Shown: piece by piece, positions 51,289 through 59,397 of the stretch
Numbering within the stretch: position 1 is the stretch's first letter
Layout: each line of letters starts with the position of its first letter
Origin: Embleya sp045207655
Lineage (GTDB): Bacteria; Actinomycetota; Actinomycetes; Streptomycetales; Streptomycetaceae
Assembly (NCBI RefSeq): GCF_045207655.1
Contig: NZ_CP108784.1
Location: forward strand, 2,914,001 to 2,978,000
Direction: 5' to 3'
Length of the DNA: 64,000 bases
The notes under the pieces: model-generated
The model's input: the letters and a program-made list of their open reading frames with translations, nothing else
What the model was told of the DNA's origin: nothing
Databases searched by the model: none
Position numbers and translations under genes: made by a program

Positions 51289-51693
51289 GGCCCGACCCCG
51301 ACACGACCGAACCCGGGCCCGGGCCGAAACACCGGAAAACCGCTCCGTACATGGGAAAACACTTCGAGCCCGGCGCGGCGTCCCCTTCCGCGACGGGCTC
51401 GAAGTGCTTATCGTCTCGGGGGCCACGCGACCCCGAGCCGTGCGCCGGATCGTGTCCCTTCGACCGGCGGCTTGGGCGTGCCGCCGTCGGATCATTCGAA
51501 CGGGGGGATCAAAGGATCCGACGACTTGGCACTGAGATCAGTCTGCCCTGGGGCGCCTAAGGATCCGATAAGGATTCGTTACCCGTTCTATATCGCCGCG
51601 CCGCGCACCCGTGACCTGCCCCGGATGTCCGAATATCGACCGAAGCAGGCCCGGCGTCCGCGGGACGGGACGTGCCTTCGGACCGGACGGGAC
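51289..51693. other. Gap between the permease and rlmN genes
   Basis: 405 bp without a supported gene. It holds the terminator at 51360-51406 and two copies of AAGGATCCGA (51512-51521 and 51559-51568). The rest shows no clear structure. It lies between convergent genes, so no promoter is required. Confidence 0.55.
51360..51406 (+). terminator. Terminator after the ABC permease
   Basis: CACTTCGAGCCCG (51360-51372) pairs perfectly with CGGGCTCGAAGTG (51394-51406), a 13-bp stem with a 21-nt loop. Confidence 0.78.
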
Positions 51694-52800
51694 CTAGACC
51701 TCGGCGGCCGCGAGCTGGCCGCAGGCGCCGTCGATGTCGCGACCGCGGGTGTCCCGGACGGTGACCGGCACGCCGTGCTTGGTCAGCAGGCGGACGAACT
51801 CCTCCTGGCGTTCGGCCGTCGACGCGGTCCACTTCGACCCCGGCGTGGGGTTGAGCGGGATCAGGTTGACGTGCGCGTTGTGGTTCTTGAGCCGGCGCCC
51901 GAGCAGGTCGGCCCGCCAGCCGTGGTCGTTGATGTCCTTGATCAGCGCGTACTCGATGGACACCCGTCGACCGGTGACGCCCTCGTAGTGCCACGCGGCG
52001 TCCAGCACCTCGCGCACGTCCCAGCGCGTGTTGACCGGCACGAGGGTGTTGCGCAGGTCGTCGTCCGGCGCGTGCAGGGACAGCGCGAGGGTGACCGGGA
52101 CGCGCTCGTCGGCCAGCTTGTACATCGCCGGGACCAGGCCGACCGTCGACATGGTCACCGAGCGGGCGGAGATGCCCAGCCCGTCGGGGCTCGGGTCGGT
52201 CAGTCGGCGGACCGCGCCGACCACGGCCTTGTAGTTGGCGAGCGGCTCGCCCATGCCCATGAAGACGACGTTACCGACCCGGCCCGGGCCGCCGGGCACC
52301 TCGCCGCGGGCGAGCGCCCGCGCGCCCGCGAGCACCTGCTCGACGATCTCGCCGGTGGACAGGTTGCGGGTCAGACCGGCCTGGCCGGTGGCGCAGAACG
52401 GGCAGTTCATCCCGCAGCCCGCCTGCGAGGACACGCACATGGTGACCCGGTCGGGGTAGCGCATCAGGACGGCCTCGACGAGCGTGCCGTCGAAGAGCTT
52501 CCACAGCGACTTGCGGGTCGCGCCGTCGTCGCACGAGATGTCCCGCACGGAGGTCATCAGCTCGGGCAGCAGTGCCTCGGCGAGCTTGGCCCGCGACGCG
52601 GCGGGCATGTCGGTCCACTGCTCGGGGTCGTCCGAGAGGTGGCCGAAGTAGTGCTTGGACAGTTGAGCCGCGCGAAACGGCTTCTCGCCCAACTCGGCGA
52701 CGGCCTCGCGGCGCTCGGTGGGGGTGAGGTCGGCAAGGTGGCGCGGCGGCTTCGAACGACGCGGCGGCGCGGTGAAGGTGAGTTCTCCTGGTTTGGGCAT
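51694..52800 (-). CDS. rlmN: 23S rRNA (A2503-C2) / tRNA (A37-C2) methyltransferase RlmN
   Basis: Radical-SAM methyltransferase of 368 aa. The cluster motif CGMNCPFC gives Cys129, Cys133 and Cys136. VFMGMGEPLANY and LALSLHAPDDDLRN bind SAM, and the C-terminal DIDGACGQL holds the methyl-carrying catalytic cysteine. It acts in the cytosol on rRNA. It follows cdsA after a terminator. The start is ATG at 52800 (MPKPGELTF). Confidence 0.96.
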   Translation of the reverse strand: MPKPGELTFTAPPRRSKPPRHLADLTPTERREAVAELGEKPFRAAQLSKHYFGHLSDDPEQWTDMPAASRAKLAEALLPELMTSVRDISCDDGATRKSLWKLFDGTLVEAVLMRYPDRVTMCVSSQAGCGMNCPFCATGQAGLTRNLSTGEIVEQVLAGARALARGEVPGGPGRVGNVVFMGMGEPLANYKAVVGAVRRLTDPSPDGLGISARSVTMSTVGLVPAMYKLADERVPVTLALSLHAPDDDLRNTLVPVNTRWDVREVLDAAWHYEGVTGRRVSIEYALIKDINDHGWRADLLGRRLKNHNAHVNLIPLNPTPGSKWTASTAERQEEFVRLLTKHGVPVTVRDTRGRDIDGACGQLAAAEV

Positions 52801-52827
52801 GGCTCGTCCAGTGTCGCAGGTGTACGG

Positions 52828-52848
52828 GCGGGGCCGGTTCGGCCCCGC
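52828..52848 (-). terminator. Terminator between cdsA and rlmN
   Basis: GCGGGGCCG-gtt-CGGCCCCGC (52828-52848), a perfect 9-bp stem with a 3-nt loop. It lies 48 nt past the cdsA stop. Confidence 0.75.
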
Positions 52849-52896
52849 TCTCGTGCACACGCGGCCTGTCCGGTTTCTTGCCGGATCAGGTCCGGG

Positions 52897-54162
52897 TCAT
52901 ACGAATACGGCGAGCAGCAGCCACACCACGGGAGCCGCGGCGAGCAGCGAGTCGAGTCGGTCCATCACGCCACCGTGACCGGGCAGCAGATTGCCCATGT
53001 CCTTGACCTTCAGGTCCCGCTTGATCATCGATTCGGCCAGGTCCCCGAGCGCGGACACCGCGGCGGCGGCGACGCCCACCACGGCGCCCTGCCACCACGC
53101 GCCGTCGAGCATGGTCGTCACGCAGACCGCGCCCGCGACGGCGGCCAGGAACACCCCGCCGGCGAAGCCTTCCCAGCTCTTCCCGGGACTGATCCTGGGC
53201 GCCATCTTGTGCGGGCCGCCGGAGGTCACGCCGGCCGCGTAGGCACCGGTGTCCGCGCAGACCACCAGGATGATGAAGGTCAACACCCGCTGCGCGCCGT
53301 CGTCGTCGGCGAGCATCAGGACCGCGAACCCGGCCAGGAACGGCAGATAGAAGACGGTGAACACACCGGCGGTCATGTCCCGGAGGAAGTCCTCGGGCCC
53401 CTCGGTCATCCGCCAGATCATCACCGCCACGGCGGTCAGCGCGGTGGCGATCGCGAGCCCTTCCGCACCGCGCGCGTAGCCCGCGACGAGCATCGCCGCC
53501 GAGCCGACCGCGAGCGGCACCACCGGGATCCGGATGCCGCGCCCGACGGTGGCGCCCTGCGCGGTCCGACCGGACGCGTCGGCGACCGTCTCGGCACGAC
53601 CGAACGCGCCCGCCAGTTCCCACAGTCCGACCAGCACGGCAAGCAGCACGACGCCGACGAACAGCACCGGCAGGGTGAGCAGCGAGGCGATGATGACCCC
53701 GCCCAGCCCGGCACCGACTCCGATCGCCTGCGGCAGGTTCCGGCCGGCCTTGCCGACGGGTTTCGCGGGTGGCTCCTCGGTCACCGCGAGCCCCTCACGC
53801 CCGGGGTCGATCCGAGCCGCGTCCGTCCGGGCGGGCTCGTCCCGAAACGCGGAACCCGAGTGCGGATCCGGTTCGTCGCCCGGGTCGTGACCCGCGATCG
53901 GTGACAGCACCTGCGTGTGGTCATCCTGTGTCTGTACCCCGACGCCGGCGGGAAAGTGCTGCTGCGCACGAGTGGCGCCATCCCCGTAGCCACCGGACCG
54001 GGCCGCGTCGTAGTGGGCCACGTCCTGACCCGTCGGGGCGTCCGGGACCTGCTCCGGCCACGCGCCGTACGACCCGTACGGGTCGTGGCCGGGCGGCAGA
54101 TCGGGGTGCGCTCCCGCGGGCGGATCGGCCGGCGGCGTACCGCCCCAGGTCGAGTCGTTCAT
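52897..54162 (-). CDS. cdsA: Phosphatidate cytidylyltransferase (CDP-diacylglycerol synthase)
   Basis: Makes CDP-diacylglycerol from phosphatidic acid and CTP in the membrane, feeding phospholipid synthesis. 421 aa. An unusually long hydrophilic Pro/Gly/Asp-rich N-terminus (about 1-145) precedes eight helices. The C-terminal family signature is GDLAESMIKRDLKVKDMGNLLPGHGGVMDRLDS. ATG at 54162 overlaps the frr stop by one base (TGATG). It is the last gene of the leftward rpsB-tsf-pyrH-frr-cdsA cluster. Confidence 0.95.
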   Translation of the reverse strand: MNDSTWGGTPPADPPAGAHPDLPPGHDPYGSYGAWPEQVPDAPTGQDVAHYDAARSGGYGDGATRAQQHFPAGVGVQTQDDHTQVLSPIAGHDPGDEPDPHSGSAFRDEPARTDAARIDPGREGLAVTEEPPAKPVGKAGRNLPQAIGVGAGLGGVIIASLLTLPVLFVGVVLLAVLVGLWELAGAFGRAETVADASGRTAQGATVGRGIRIPVVPLAVGSAAMLVAGYARGAEGLAIATALTAVAVMIWRMTEGPEDFLRDMTAGVFTVFYLPFLAGFAVLMLADDDGAQRVLTFIILVVCADTGAYAAGVTSGGPHKMAPRISPGKSWEGFAGGVFLAAVAGAVCVTTMLDGAWWQGAVVGVAAAAVSALGDLAESMIKRDLKVKDMGNLLPGHGGVMDRLDSLLAAAPVVWLLLAVFV

Positions 54163-54719
54163 CAGACTTCGAGCAGCTCGGCTTCCTTGTGCTTCAGCAA
54201 CTCGTCGATCTGCGCGACGTACTTGTGGGTCGTGTCGTCGAGTTCCTTCTCGGCGCGACGCACCTCGTCCTCGCCGCTCTCGCCGTCCTTGACCAGCTTG
54301 TCGAGCGTTTCCTTCGCCTTGCGGCGGATCGCCCGCAACGAGATCTTCGCGTCCTCGCCCTTGCTCCGCGCCAGCTTGATGAACTCCTTGCGGCGTTCCT
54401 CGGTGAGCTGCGGGAAGACGACGCGGATGAGCTTGCCGTCGTCGGTCGGGTTGACCCCGAGGTCGGAGTCCCGGATCGCCTTGACGATCGCGTTGGTCGA
54501 ACCGCGGTCGAACGGGGTCACGATGACCATGCGCGGCTCGGGCGTGGTGAACGACGCGAGCTGGTTCACCGGCGTGGGCGAGCCGTAGTAGTCCACGAGG
54601 ATCTTGTTGAACATCGCCGGGGTGGCCCGGCCCGTGCGGATCGCCGCGAAGTCGTCCTTGGCGACCACGACGGCCTTCTCCATCTTTTCCTCGGCTTCGA
54701 GGAGAATCTCGTCGATCAT
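54162..54719 (-). CDS. frr: Ribosome recycling factor
   Basis: 185 aa, normal length. It splits post-termination ribosomes together with EF-G. The conserved IRTGRATPAMFNKILVDYYG, NQLASFTTPEPRMVIVTPFD and IRVVFPQLTEERRKEFIKLA segments are present. AGGAG lies 5 nt upstream of the ATG. It overlaps cdsA by one base and follows pyrH after 32 bp. Confidence 0.98.
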   Translation of the reverse strand: MIDEILLEAEEKMEKAVVVAKDDFAAIRTGRATPAMFNKILVDYYGSPTPVNQLASFTTPEPRMVIVTPFDRGSTNAIVKAIRDSDLGVNPTDDGKLIRVVFPQLTEERRKEFIKLARSKGEDAKISLRAIRRKAKETLDKLVKDGESGEDEVRRAEKELDDTTHKYVAQIDELLKHKEAELLEV

Positions 54720-54751
54720 GTCGGCTCCTGTCCCGGTCCTGTCGCCGTCGA

Positions 54752-55582
54752 TCAGCCGTCGGTACGGCTGACCAGGGTGCCGATCTTCTCACCCCGCACG
54801 GCGCGGGCGATGTTGCCCTCGACGAGCAGGTTGAAGACGACGATCGGCAGTTCGTTGTCCATGCACAGGCTGATCGCGGTGGCGTCCGCGACCTTGAGCC
54901 CGCGGGCGAGCACCTCGGCGTGGTCCAGGTGATCGAACATGACCGCGTCCGGGTTGGCCTTCGGGTCGCAGTCGTACACGCCGTCGACACCCTTGGCCAT
55001 GAGCAGCGCGACCGCGTCGATCTCCAACGCGCGTTGGGCGGCCGTGGTATCGGTGGAGAAGTAGGGCATGCCCATGCCCGCGCCGAAGATGACCACGCGA
55101 CCCTTCTCCAGGTGTCGCACCGCCCGGCGCGGGATGTACGGCTCGGCGACCTGGCCCATCGTGATGGCGGTCTGCACGCGGGTGTCGATGCCCTGCTTCT
55201 CCAGGAAGTCCTGCAGCGCCAGGCAGTTCATCACCGTGCCGAGCATGCCCATGTAGTCCGAGCGCGCGCGGTCCATGCCGCGGATCTGCAATTCGGCGCC
55301 ACGGAAGAAGTTGCCACCGCCGATGACGATGGCGACCTCGGTGCCCCGGCGGACCACGTCGGCGATCTGGAGCGCGATGGTCTGCACGGTGTCGGGATCG
55401 ACGCCCAGGGCGCCGCCGCCCGCGAACGCCTCGCCGGAGAGCTTGAGCAGCACCCGGCGGGCGTAGGGGTTCGGCTCGTCGCCCTCGGCGGACGACGAGG
55501 AGGCCGCCTTCGTTTCGGTTTCCTGCACGGTTCCCTCCACGCCTTGCGGCCTCCTCGCCATACTGCTTCCACTTGCGTTCAT
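54752..55582 (-). CDS. pyrH: UMP kinase
   Basis: Phosphorylates UMP to UDP; a hexameric amino-acid-kinase-fold enzyme. The core begins RRVLLKLSGEAFAGGGALGVD and includes VIGGGNFFRGAEL, MGMLGTVMNCLALQDFLE and PYFSTDTTAAQRALEIDA. The start is uncertain. ATG at 55582 gives 276 aa with a polar 40-residue leader; ATG at 55561 or GTG at 55528 (after GGAGGG) would shorten it toward the usual ~250 aa. It lies between tsf and frr. Confidence 0.95.
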   Translation of the reverse strand: MNASGSSMARRPQGVEGTVQETETKAASSSSAEGDEPNPYARRVLLKLSGEAFAGGGALGVDPDTVQTIALQIADVVRRGTEVAIVIGGGNFFRGAELQIRGMDRARSDYMGMLGTVMNCLALQDFLEKQGIDTRVQTAITMGQVAEPYIPRRAVRHLEKGRVVIFGAGMGMPYFSTDTTAAQRALEIDAVALLMAKGVDGVYDCDPKANPDAVMFDHLDHAEVLARGLKVADATAISLCMDNELPIVVFNLLVEGNIARAVRGEKIGTLVSRTDG

Positions 55583-55626
55583 GCCTACTGCATGCCCCGA
55601 ATCGGGGCGGTGGTGCGAGGGGCGGA

Positions 55627-56460
55627 TCAGACGCCGACGCGGAAGCGGGTGAACCGCTTGACCTTGACGCCGGCCTCGTCCAGGACCTTGCCCACGGACT
55701 TCTTGCTGTCCTTGGCGAACGCCTGGTCGAGCAGCACGTTCTCCTTGAAGAAGCCGGTCACCCGGCCCTCGACGATCTTGGCGAGGGCAGCCTCGGGCTT
55801 GCCCTCCTCGCGCGCGGTGGCCTCGGCCACGCGACGCTCGTTCTCGACCGTCTCGGCCGGCACGTCCTCGCGGTTCAGCACCGTCGGCGAGAACGCGGCG
55901 ATGTGCTGCGCGACGTCCTTGGCGACCTCGGCGTTGGCGCCGTCCAGCTCGATCAGCACGCCGATCTGCGCGGGCAGGTCGGGGCTGGTCTTGTGCAGGT
56001 AGGCCGCGACGAAGCCGTCGGCGTACTGCGCGAAGCGGTCGAGCACGATCTTCTCGCCGAGCGTGACGTTGGCGTCGTCGACGTACTGCTGGACGGTCTT
56101 GCCGGCCTCGATCTCGCTCGCGAGCAGCGCGGCGATGTCGGCGGGCGAGCTCTTGGCGACGTGCGCGGCGATCGCCTCGGCGGCCTCGATGAACTTCGGG
56201 CTCTTGGCCACGAAGTCGGTCTCGCACTTGAGCTCGACCAGGACGCCGGACGCGTTGCCGTCGAGCAGCGCGACGACGGCACCGTTGGAGGCCGAGCGGC
56301 CCTCGCGCTTGGTGACGCCCTTCTGGCCCTTGACGCGAAGGATCTCGACAGCCTTGTCGACGTCACCTTCGGCCTCTTCGAGGGCCTTCTTGCAGTCCAT
56401 CATGCCTGCGGCGGTGAGCTCACGGAGCTTCTTCACGTCCGCGGCGGAGAAGTTCGCCAT
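55627..56460 (-). CDS. tsf: Translation elongation factor Ts
   Basis: Nucleotide exchange factor for EF-Tu. 277 aa. The N-terminal UBA-like domain ends in TAAGMMDCKKALEEAEGDVDKAVEILR, and the core contains LVELKCETDFVAKSPKF. It follows rpsB after a 206-bp gap with an attenuator-like hairpin. Confidence 0.98.
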   Translation of the reverse strand: MANFSAADVKKLRELTAAGMMDCKKALEEAEGDVDKAVEILRVKGQKGVTKREGRSASNGAVVALLDGNASGVLVELKCETDFVAKSPKFIEAAEAIAAHVAKSSPADIAALLASEIEAGKTVQQYVDDANVTLGEKIVLDRFAQYADGFVAAYLHKTSPDLPAQIGVLIELDGANAEVAKDVAQHIAAFSPTVLNREDVPAETVENERRVAEATAREEGKPEAALAKIVEGRVTGFFKENVLLDQAFAKDSKKSVGKVLDEAGVKVKRFTRFRVGV

Positions 56461-56623
56461 GTCCTGATTCTCTCGTCTCTCGGGTCAGCGGCCCGGTTGC
56501 GCCGAGCGACTGCGGGTGAGGTTGTCGCCCCACCCGATGAAGGTCAAGGGGCTGTGCGGGTATTCCGACACATACGGGGACGTACCAGGTACGCACGCAC
56601 CGTGATCGGGGCCCGGCACAGGG

Positions 56624-56658
56624 CGAGGGGTACGCCGGCCGGGCCGTCGTACCCCTCG
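56624..56658 (-). terminator. Terminator/attenuator between rpsB and tsf
   Basis: CGAGGGGTACG (56624-56634) pairs perfectly with CGTACCCCTCG (56648-56658) around a 13-nt loop, 9 nt beyond the rpsB stop. It would allow rpsB to be expressed above tsf. Confidence 0.78.
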
Positions 56659-56666
56659 ATCCAGGG

Positions 56667-57626
56667 TCAGACCTGCGGGTCGGCCTCGGTGGCCGGCGCC
56701 TCGGGGGCGGCCTCGGCGGCCGGAGCGGCCTCGGTGGCCTCGGTGGCCTCGGTGGCCTCGGTGGCCTCGGCCTCGACATCGGCCTCGGTGACCGAGCCGG
56801 ACTCGACGATCTCCTCGGCGGCGGGGGCGGCTTCGGCCGGAGCCGCCTCTTCCTTCTTGCCGGCCTCGAGCAGCTCGCGCTCCCAGTCGGCGAGGGGCTC
56901 GCCGGCGGTGGCCTTGGTGTCGGCCGCGGCGCCACCGGCACGCGACATGAGACCGTCGGCGACGGCGTCGGCGATCACGCGGGTGAGCAGCGTGACCGAG
57001 CGGATCGCGTCGTCGTTGCCCGGGATCTTGTAGTCGACCTCGTCGGGGTCACAGTTGGTGTCGAGGATCGCGACGACCGGGATGTGCAGCTTCCGGGCCT
57101 CGCCGACGCCGATGTGCTCCTTCTTGGTGTCCACGATCCACACGGCCGAAGGCACGCGCTGCATGTCGCGGATACCGCCGAGGGTCTTCGCCAGCTTGTC
57201 CTTCTCGCGCTTGAGGACGAGCAGTTCCTTCTTCGTCATGCCCGAGCCGGCCACGTCGTCGAAGTCGAGCTGCTCGAGCTCCTTCAGGCGCTGGAGGCGC
57301 TTGTAGACGGTCGAGAAGTTGGTCAGCATGCCGCCGAGCCAGCGCTGGTTGACGTAGGGCATGCCCACGCGCGTCGCCTGCTCGGCGATCGCTTCCTGCG
57401 CCTGCTTCTTGGTGCCGACGAAGAGGATCGTGCCACCGTGGGCGACGGTCTCCTTGACGAACTCGTAGGCGCGGTCGATGTACGACAGCGACTGGAGCAG
57501 GTCGATGATGTAGATGCCGTTGCGCTCCGTGAAGATGAAGCGCTTCATCTTCGGGTTCCAGCGGCGGGTCTGGTGACCGAAGTGGACGCCGCTTTCCAGC
57601 AGCTCCCGCATCGTGACGACGGCCAT
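56667..57626 (-). CDS. rpsB: 30S ribosomal protein S2
   Basis: 319 aa. The S2 core (1-240) has GVHFGHQTRRWNPKMKRFIF, FVGTKKQAQEAIAEQA and DTNCDPDEVDYKIPGNDDAIRS. The acidic C-terminal tail (about 250-319) is longer than in E. coli and contains an (E-A-T)n stretch encoded by a 9-bp repeat. AAGGAG lies 9 nt before ATG 57626. First gene of the translation cluster; divergent from the M23 peptidase gene. Confidence 0.98.
   Translation of the reverse strand: MAVVTMRELLESGVHFGHQTRRWNPKMKRFIFTERNGIYIIDLLQSLSYIDRAYEFVKETVAHGGTILFVGTKKQAQEAIAEQATRVGMPYVNQRWLGGMLTNFSTVYKRLQRLKELEQLDFDDVAGSGMTKKELLVLKREKDKLAKTLGGIRDMQRVPSAVWIVDTKKEHIGVGEARKLHIPVVAILDTNCDPDEVDYKIPGNDDAIRSVTLLTRVIADAVADGLMSRAGGAAADTKATAGEPLADWERELLEAGKKEEAAPAEAAPAAEEIVESGSVTEADVEAEATEATEATEATEAAPAAEAAPEAPATEADPQV
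56727..56771. repeat. 9-bp microsatellite in rpsB tail
   Basis: Four perfect GGCCTCGGT units (56727-56762) plus a variant GGCCTCGGC unit. On the coding strand they give repeated Glu-Ala-Thr. Being a multiple of three, unit changes would not shift the frame. Confidence 0.85.
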
Positions 57627-58082
57627 GGCCGTACGCTCCTTGGGCTCTCGTCCCGGCGATCGTGCCCGGGACTCTCGGTTGTGCCGTGGCGACGGGTCGC
57701 CGCCACGCCTGACGCCCGCGACACCACGCCGAGGTCCTTGCGGATTCCCGGACCGAGAGGTGTCCCCATCGAGTCCCGCTCGGTGGCGTCTCGCCATGCG
57801 GGACGTCGGCGGCTCGAAGGTGGGCGCGCGAAGTCGACCCGGAAGGCCGGGCCGCTCCGGGAAGTGTACGGGAACCGCGCGCGGCCGAGCGACTCGCCTT
57901 CCGGCCACCCTTTTCCGACGCCTCGTCAGTCTGTATGCGGCCTTTTCGAGCCGTATCGGTCTTCGACGATCGCCGTCCGGTTATGCACAGAAAAAGTTGT
58001 CTACACGCAGTGAGCCGCTGTTTGTCCACAGTGCGCGTCGCGTCGGCCGGGGTACGGCTCGACGCGGACGAGTCTGGTCCGC
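57627..58082. other. rpsB leader and divergent promoter region
   Basis: 456 bp without a supported gene. Nearest rpsB are GC-rich hairpins, such as GTCCCGG / CCGGGAC (57650-57672) just upstream of the ribosome binding site, suggesting a structured leader. The distal part (57960-58035) is AT-richer and carries three DnaA-box-like 9-mers. Confidence 0.55.
57981..58030 (+). promoter_or_regulatory. Cluster of three DnaA-box-like 9-mers
   Basis: TTATGCACA (57981-57989) fits the E. coli consensus TTATNCACA. TTGTCTACA (57997-58005) is one base from, and TTGTCCACA (58022-58030) is identical to, the actinobacterial consensus TTGTCCACA. All three are in the same orientation within 50 bp, in the divergent rpsB/M23 promoter region. 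Confidence 0.5.
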
Positions 58083-58964
58083 ATGAACGCGTCGAAACCC
58101 GGCCGAGGGCCGATCGTGCTGTGTCTCGTTTTGCTCACGGCCGTGTTGTCCATGGCCGGCCCGCCGGCCGCGACCGGCACGGTGCGACCCGCGCCGGCGG
58201 TCCGGCGCTGGGTGTGGCCGCTGGATCCCCGGCCCGAGGTGCTGCGCGGGTTCGAGGCGCCCGAGGCGGCGTGGTCGGCGGGCCACCGTGGGGTGGATCT
58301 CGCCGCACGGGTCGGACAACCGGTGCTCGCGGCGGGCGCGGGGGTGGTGGTGTTCGCGGGGTCGGTGGCCGGGCGCGGGGTGGTCAGCGTGCGGCACGGG
58401 GACGTGCGCACGACCTACGAGCCGGTGCTCGCGTCGGTGTCGGCCGGGCGCGCGGTCGTCGCGGGCGAGCCGCTGGGGGTGCTCGCGCCGGGACCGTTCC
58501 ATCTGGCCGAGCCGTGCCTGCACTGGGGACTGCTGGTGCCCGGGTATCGCGATCCGCTGACCCTGTTGCGGCGGGTGCGGGTGCGGTTGTACCCGAACCG
58601 TCCGGGTCCGGGCTCCGCTTCTTCCGGCTCTTCCTCTTCGGACTCCACTACGTCGGGTTCTGCTATGTCGGGCTCCGCTTATTCGGGCTCCGCCCGATCG
58701 GGTTCGGCGACCCGGGCGACGCCGCCGAGAACGAGTGCCAGCGTGGCCGCCTCGACCGCGCCGGGGTCGGCGCCGCATTCGATCCGGCGGACCGCGGCGT
58801 CGACCATGCCCTGGACCAGCGTCGCGACCAGCATCGGGTCCCGGTGGCCCAGCGCGGCGAGCGCGTCCACCACCAGTTCGACGATCCGCCCGTGGGCGGC
58901 CCGGATGCGTTCGCGCGCGTTCGTGTCCAGCTCGCCGGTGGAGATCGCGACGACCACCCGATGA
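58083..58964 (+). CDS. M23-family peptidoglycan metallopeptidase, with antisense-overlapping tail
   Basis: A secreted LytM/M23 protein. The signal peptide (PIVLCLVLLTAVLSMAGPPAA) is followed by the catalytic domain at about 45-170. AGHRGVDLAA gives the His and Asp zinc ligands, and CLHWGL the second motif. Such proteins cleave or sense cell-wall peptides. The first conserved segment reads WVWPLDPRPEVLRGFEAP. Domain homology ends near residue 175 (RLYPNRPG). The frame then runs through Ser/Gly repeats and 286 bp antisense to the TetR gene before stopping at 58964. That tail is probably a lost-stop read-through. It is the usual neighbour of rpsB in Streptomyces. Confidence 0.83.
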   Translation: MNASKPGRGPIVLCLVLLTAVLSMAGPPAATGTVRPAPAVRRWVWPLDPRPEVLRGFEAPEAAWSAGHRGVDLAARVGQPVLAAGAGVVVFAGSVAGRGVVSVRHGDVRTTYEPVLASVSAGRAVVAGEPLGVLAPGPFHLAEPCLHWGLLVPGYRDPLTLLRRVRVRLYPNRPGPGSASSGSSSSDSTTSGSAMSGSAYSGSARSGSATRATPPRTSASVAASTAPGSAPHSIRRTAASTMPWTSVATSIGSRWPSAASASTTSSTIRPWAARMRSRAFVSSSPVEIATTTR

Positions 58965-59284
58965 CGGCGATCACCGACCAATTCCAACTGGCGGGCCACG
59001 TAGGCCGCGATCTTGTGCGCCGGATCCTCGGTCGCGCCCATCGCGTCCTCGACCTCGGCCACCCACGCGGGCAGGTCCACCGCGCAGAGCTCCTCGACCA
59101 CGGCCGCGCGCGAGGCGAAGTACTCGTAGAGCGAGGAGCGGGCCAGGCCGGTGCGCTCGGCGAGTGCGGGGAAGGTCAGTGCGGCGAAACCGCCCTCGTC
59201 GAGCAGGCTCCGCGCGGCGTCGAGCAGCGCGGCGTGCTGCATCGCGCGGTGTTCGGCGACGGAGGACGCTCGAATCTTGGGCAT
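58679..59284 (-). CDS. TetR-family transcriptional regulator
   Basis: 201 aa. The N-terminal DNA-binding domain (about 13-60) is AALLDAARSLLDEGGFAALTFPALAERTGLARSSLYEYFASRAAVVEEL. The C-terminal ligand domain contains LVGDRRHRVVVAIS. Ligand and targets are unknown; no palindromic operator was recognised beside it. It overlaps the 3' extension of the M23 gene on the opposite strand. Confidence 0.93.
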   Translation of the reverse strand: MPKIRASSVAEHRAMQHAALLDAARSLLDEGGFAALTFPALAERTGLARSSLYEYFASRAAVVEELCAVDLPAWVAEVEDAMGATEDPAHKIAAYVARQLELVGDRRHRVVVAISTGELDTNARERIRAAHGRIVELVVDALAALGHRDPMLVATLVQGMVDAAVRRIECGADPGAVEAATLALVLGGVARVAEPDRAEPE

Positions 59285-59363
59285 CCACTCACTCTACGAC
59301 GTGACTGTGCGTGCCATCGGGGAGCTCGCACAATTGCCGAATCCCGCCCACGCCGCGACCCGC

Positions 59364-59388
59364 GACCGCCGGTCGGCCGCCGGCGGTC
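59364..59388 (-). terminator. Terminator after dusB
   Basis: GACCGCCGG (59364-59372) pairs perfectly with CCGGCGGTC (59380-59388) around the 7-nt loop TCGGCCG, 10 nt past the dusB stop. Confidence 0.7.
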
Positions 59389-59397
59389 GGCCGGGGG

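Noticed and set aside
57981..58030. Chromosomal origin of replication
   Set aside because: Only three candidate boxes, no dnaA/dnaN neighbours and no large array. It is reported as a small box cluster only.
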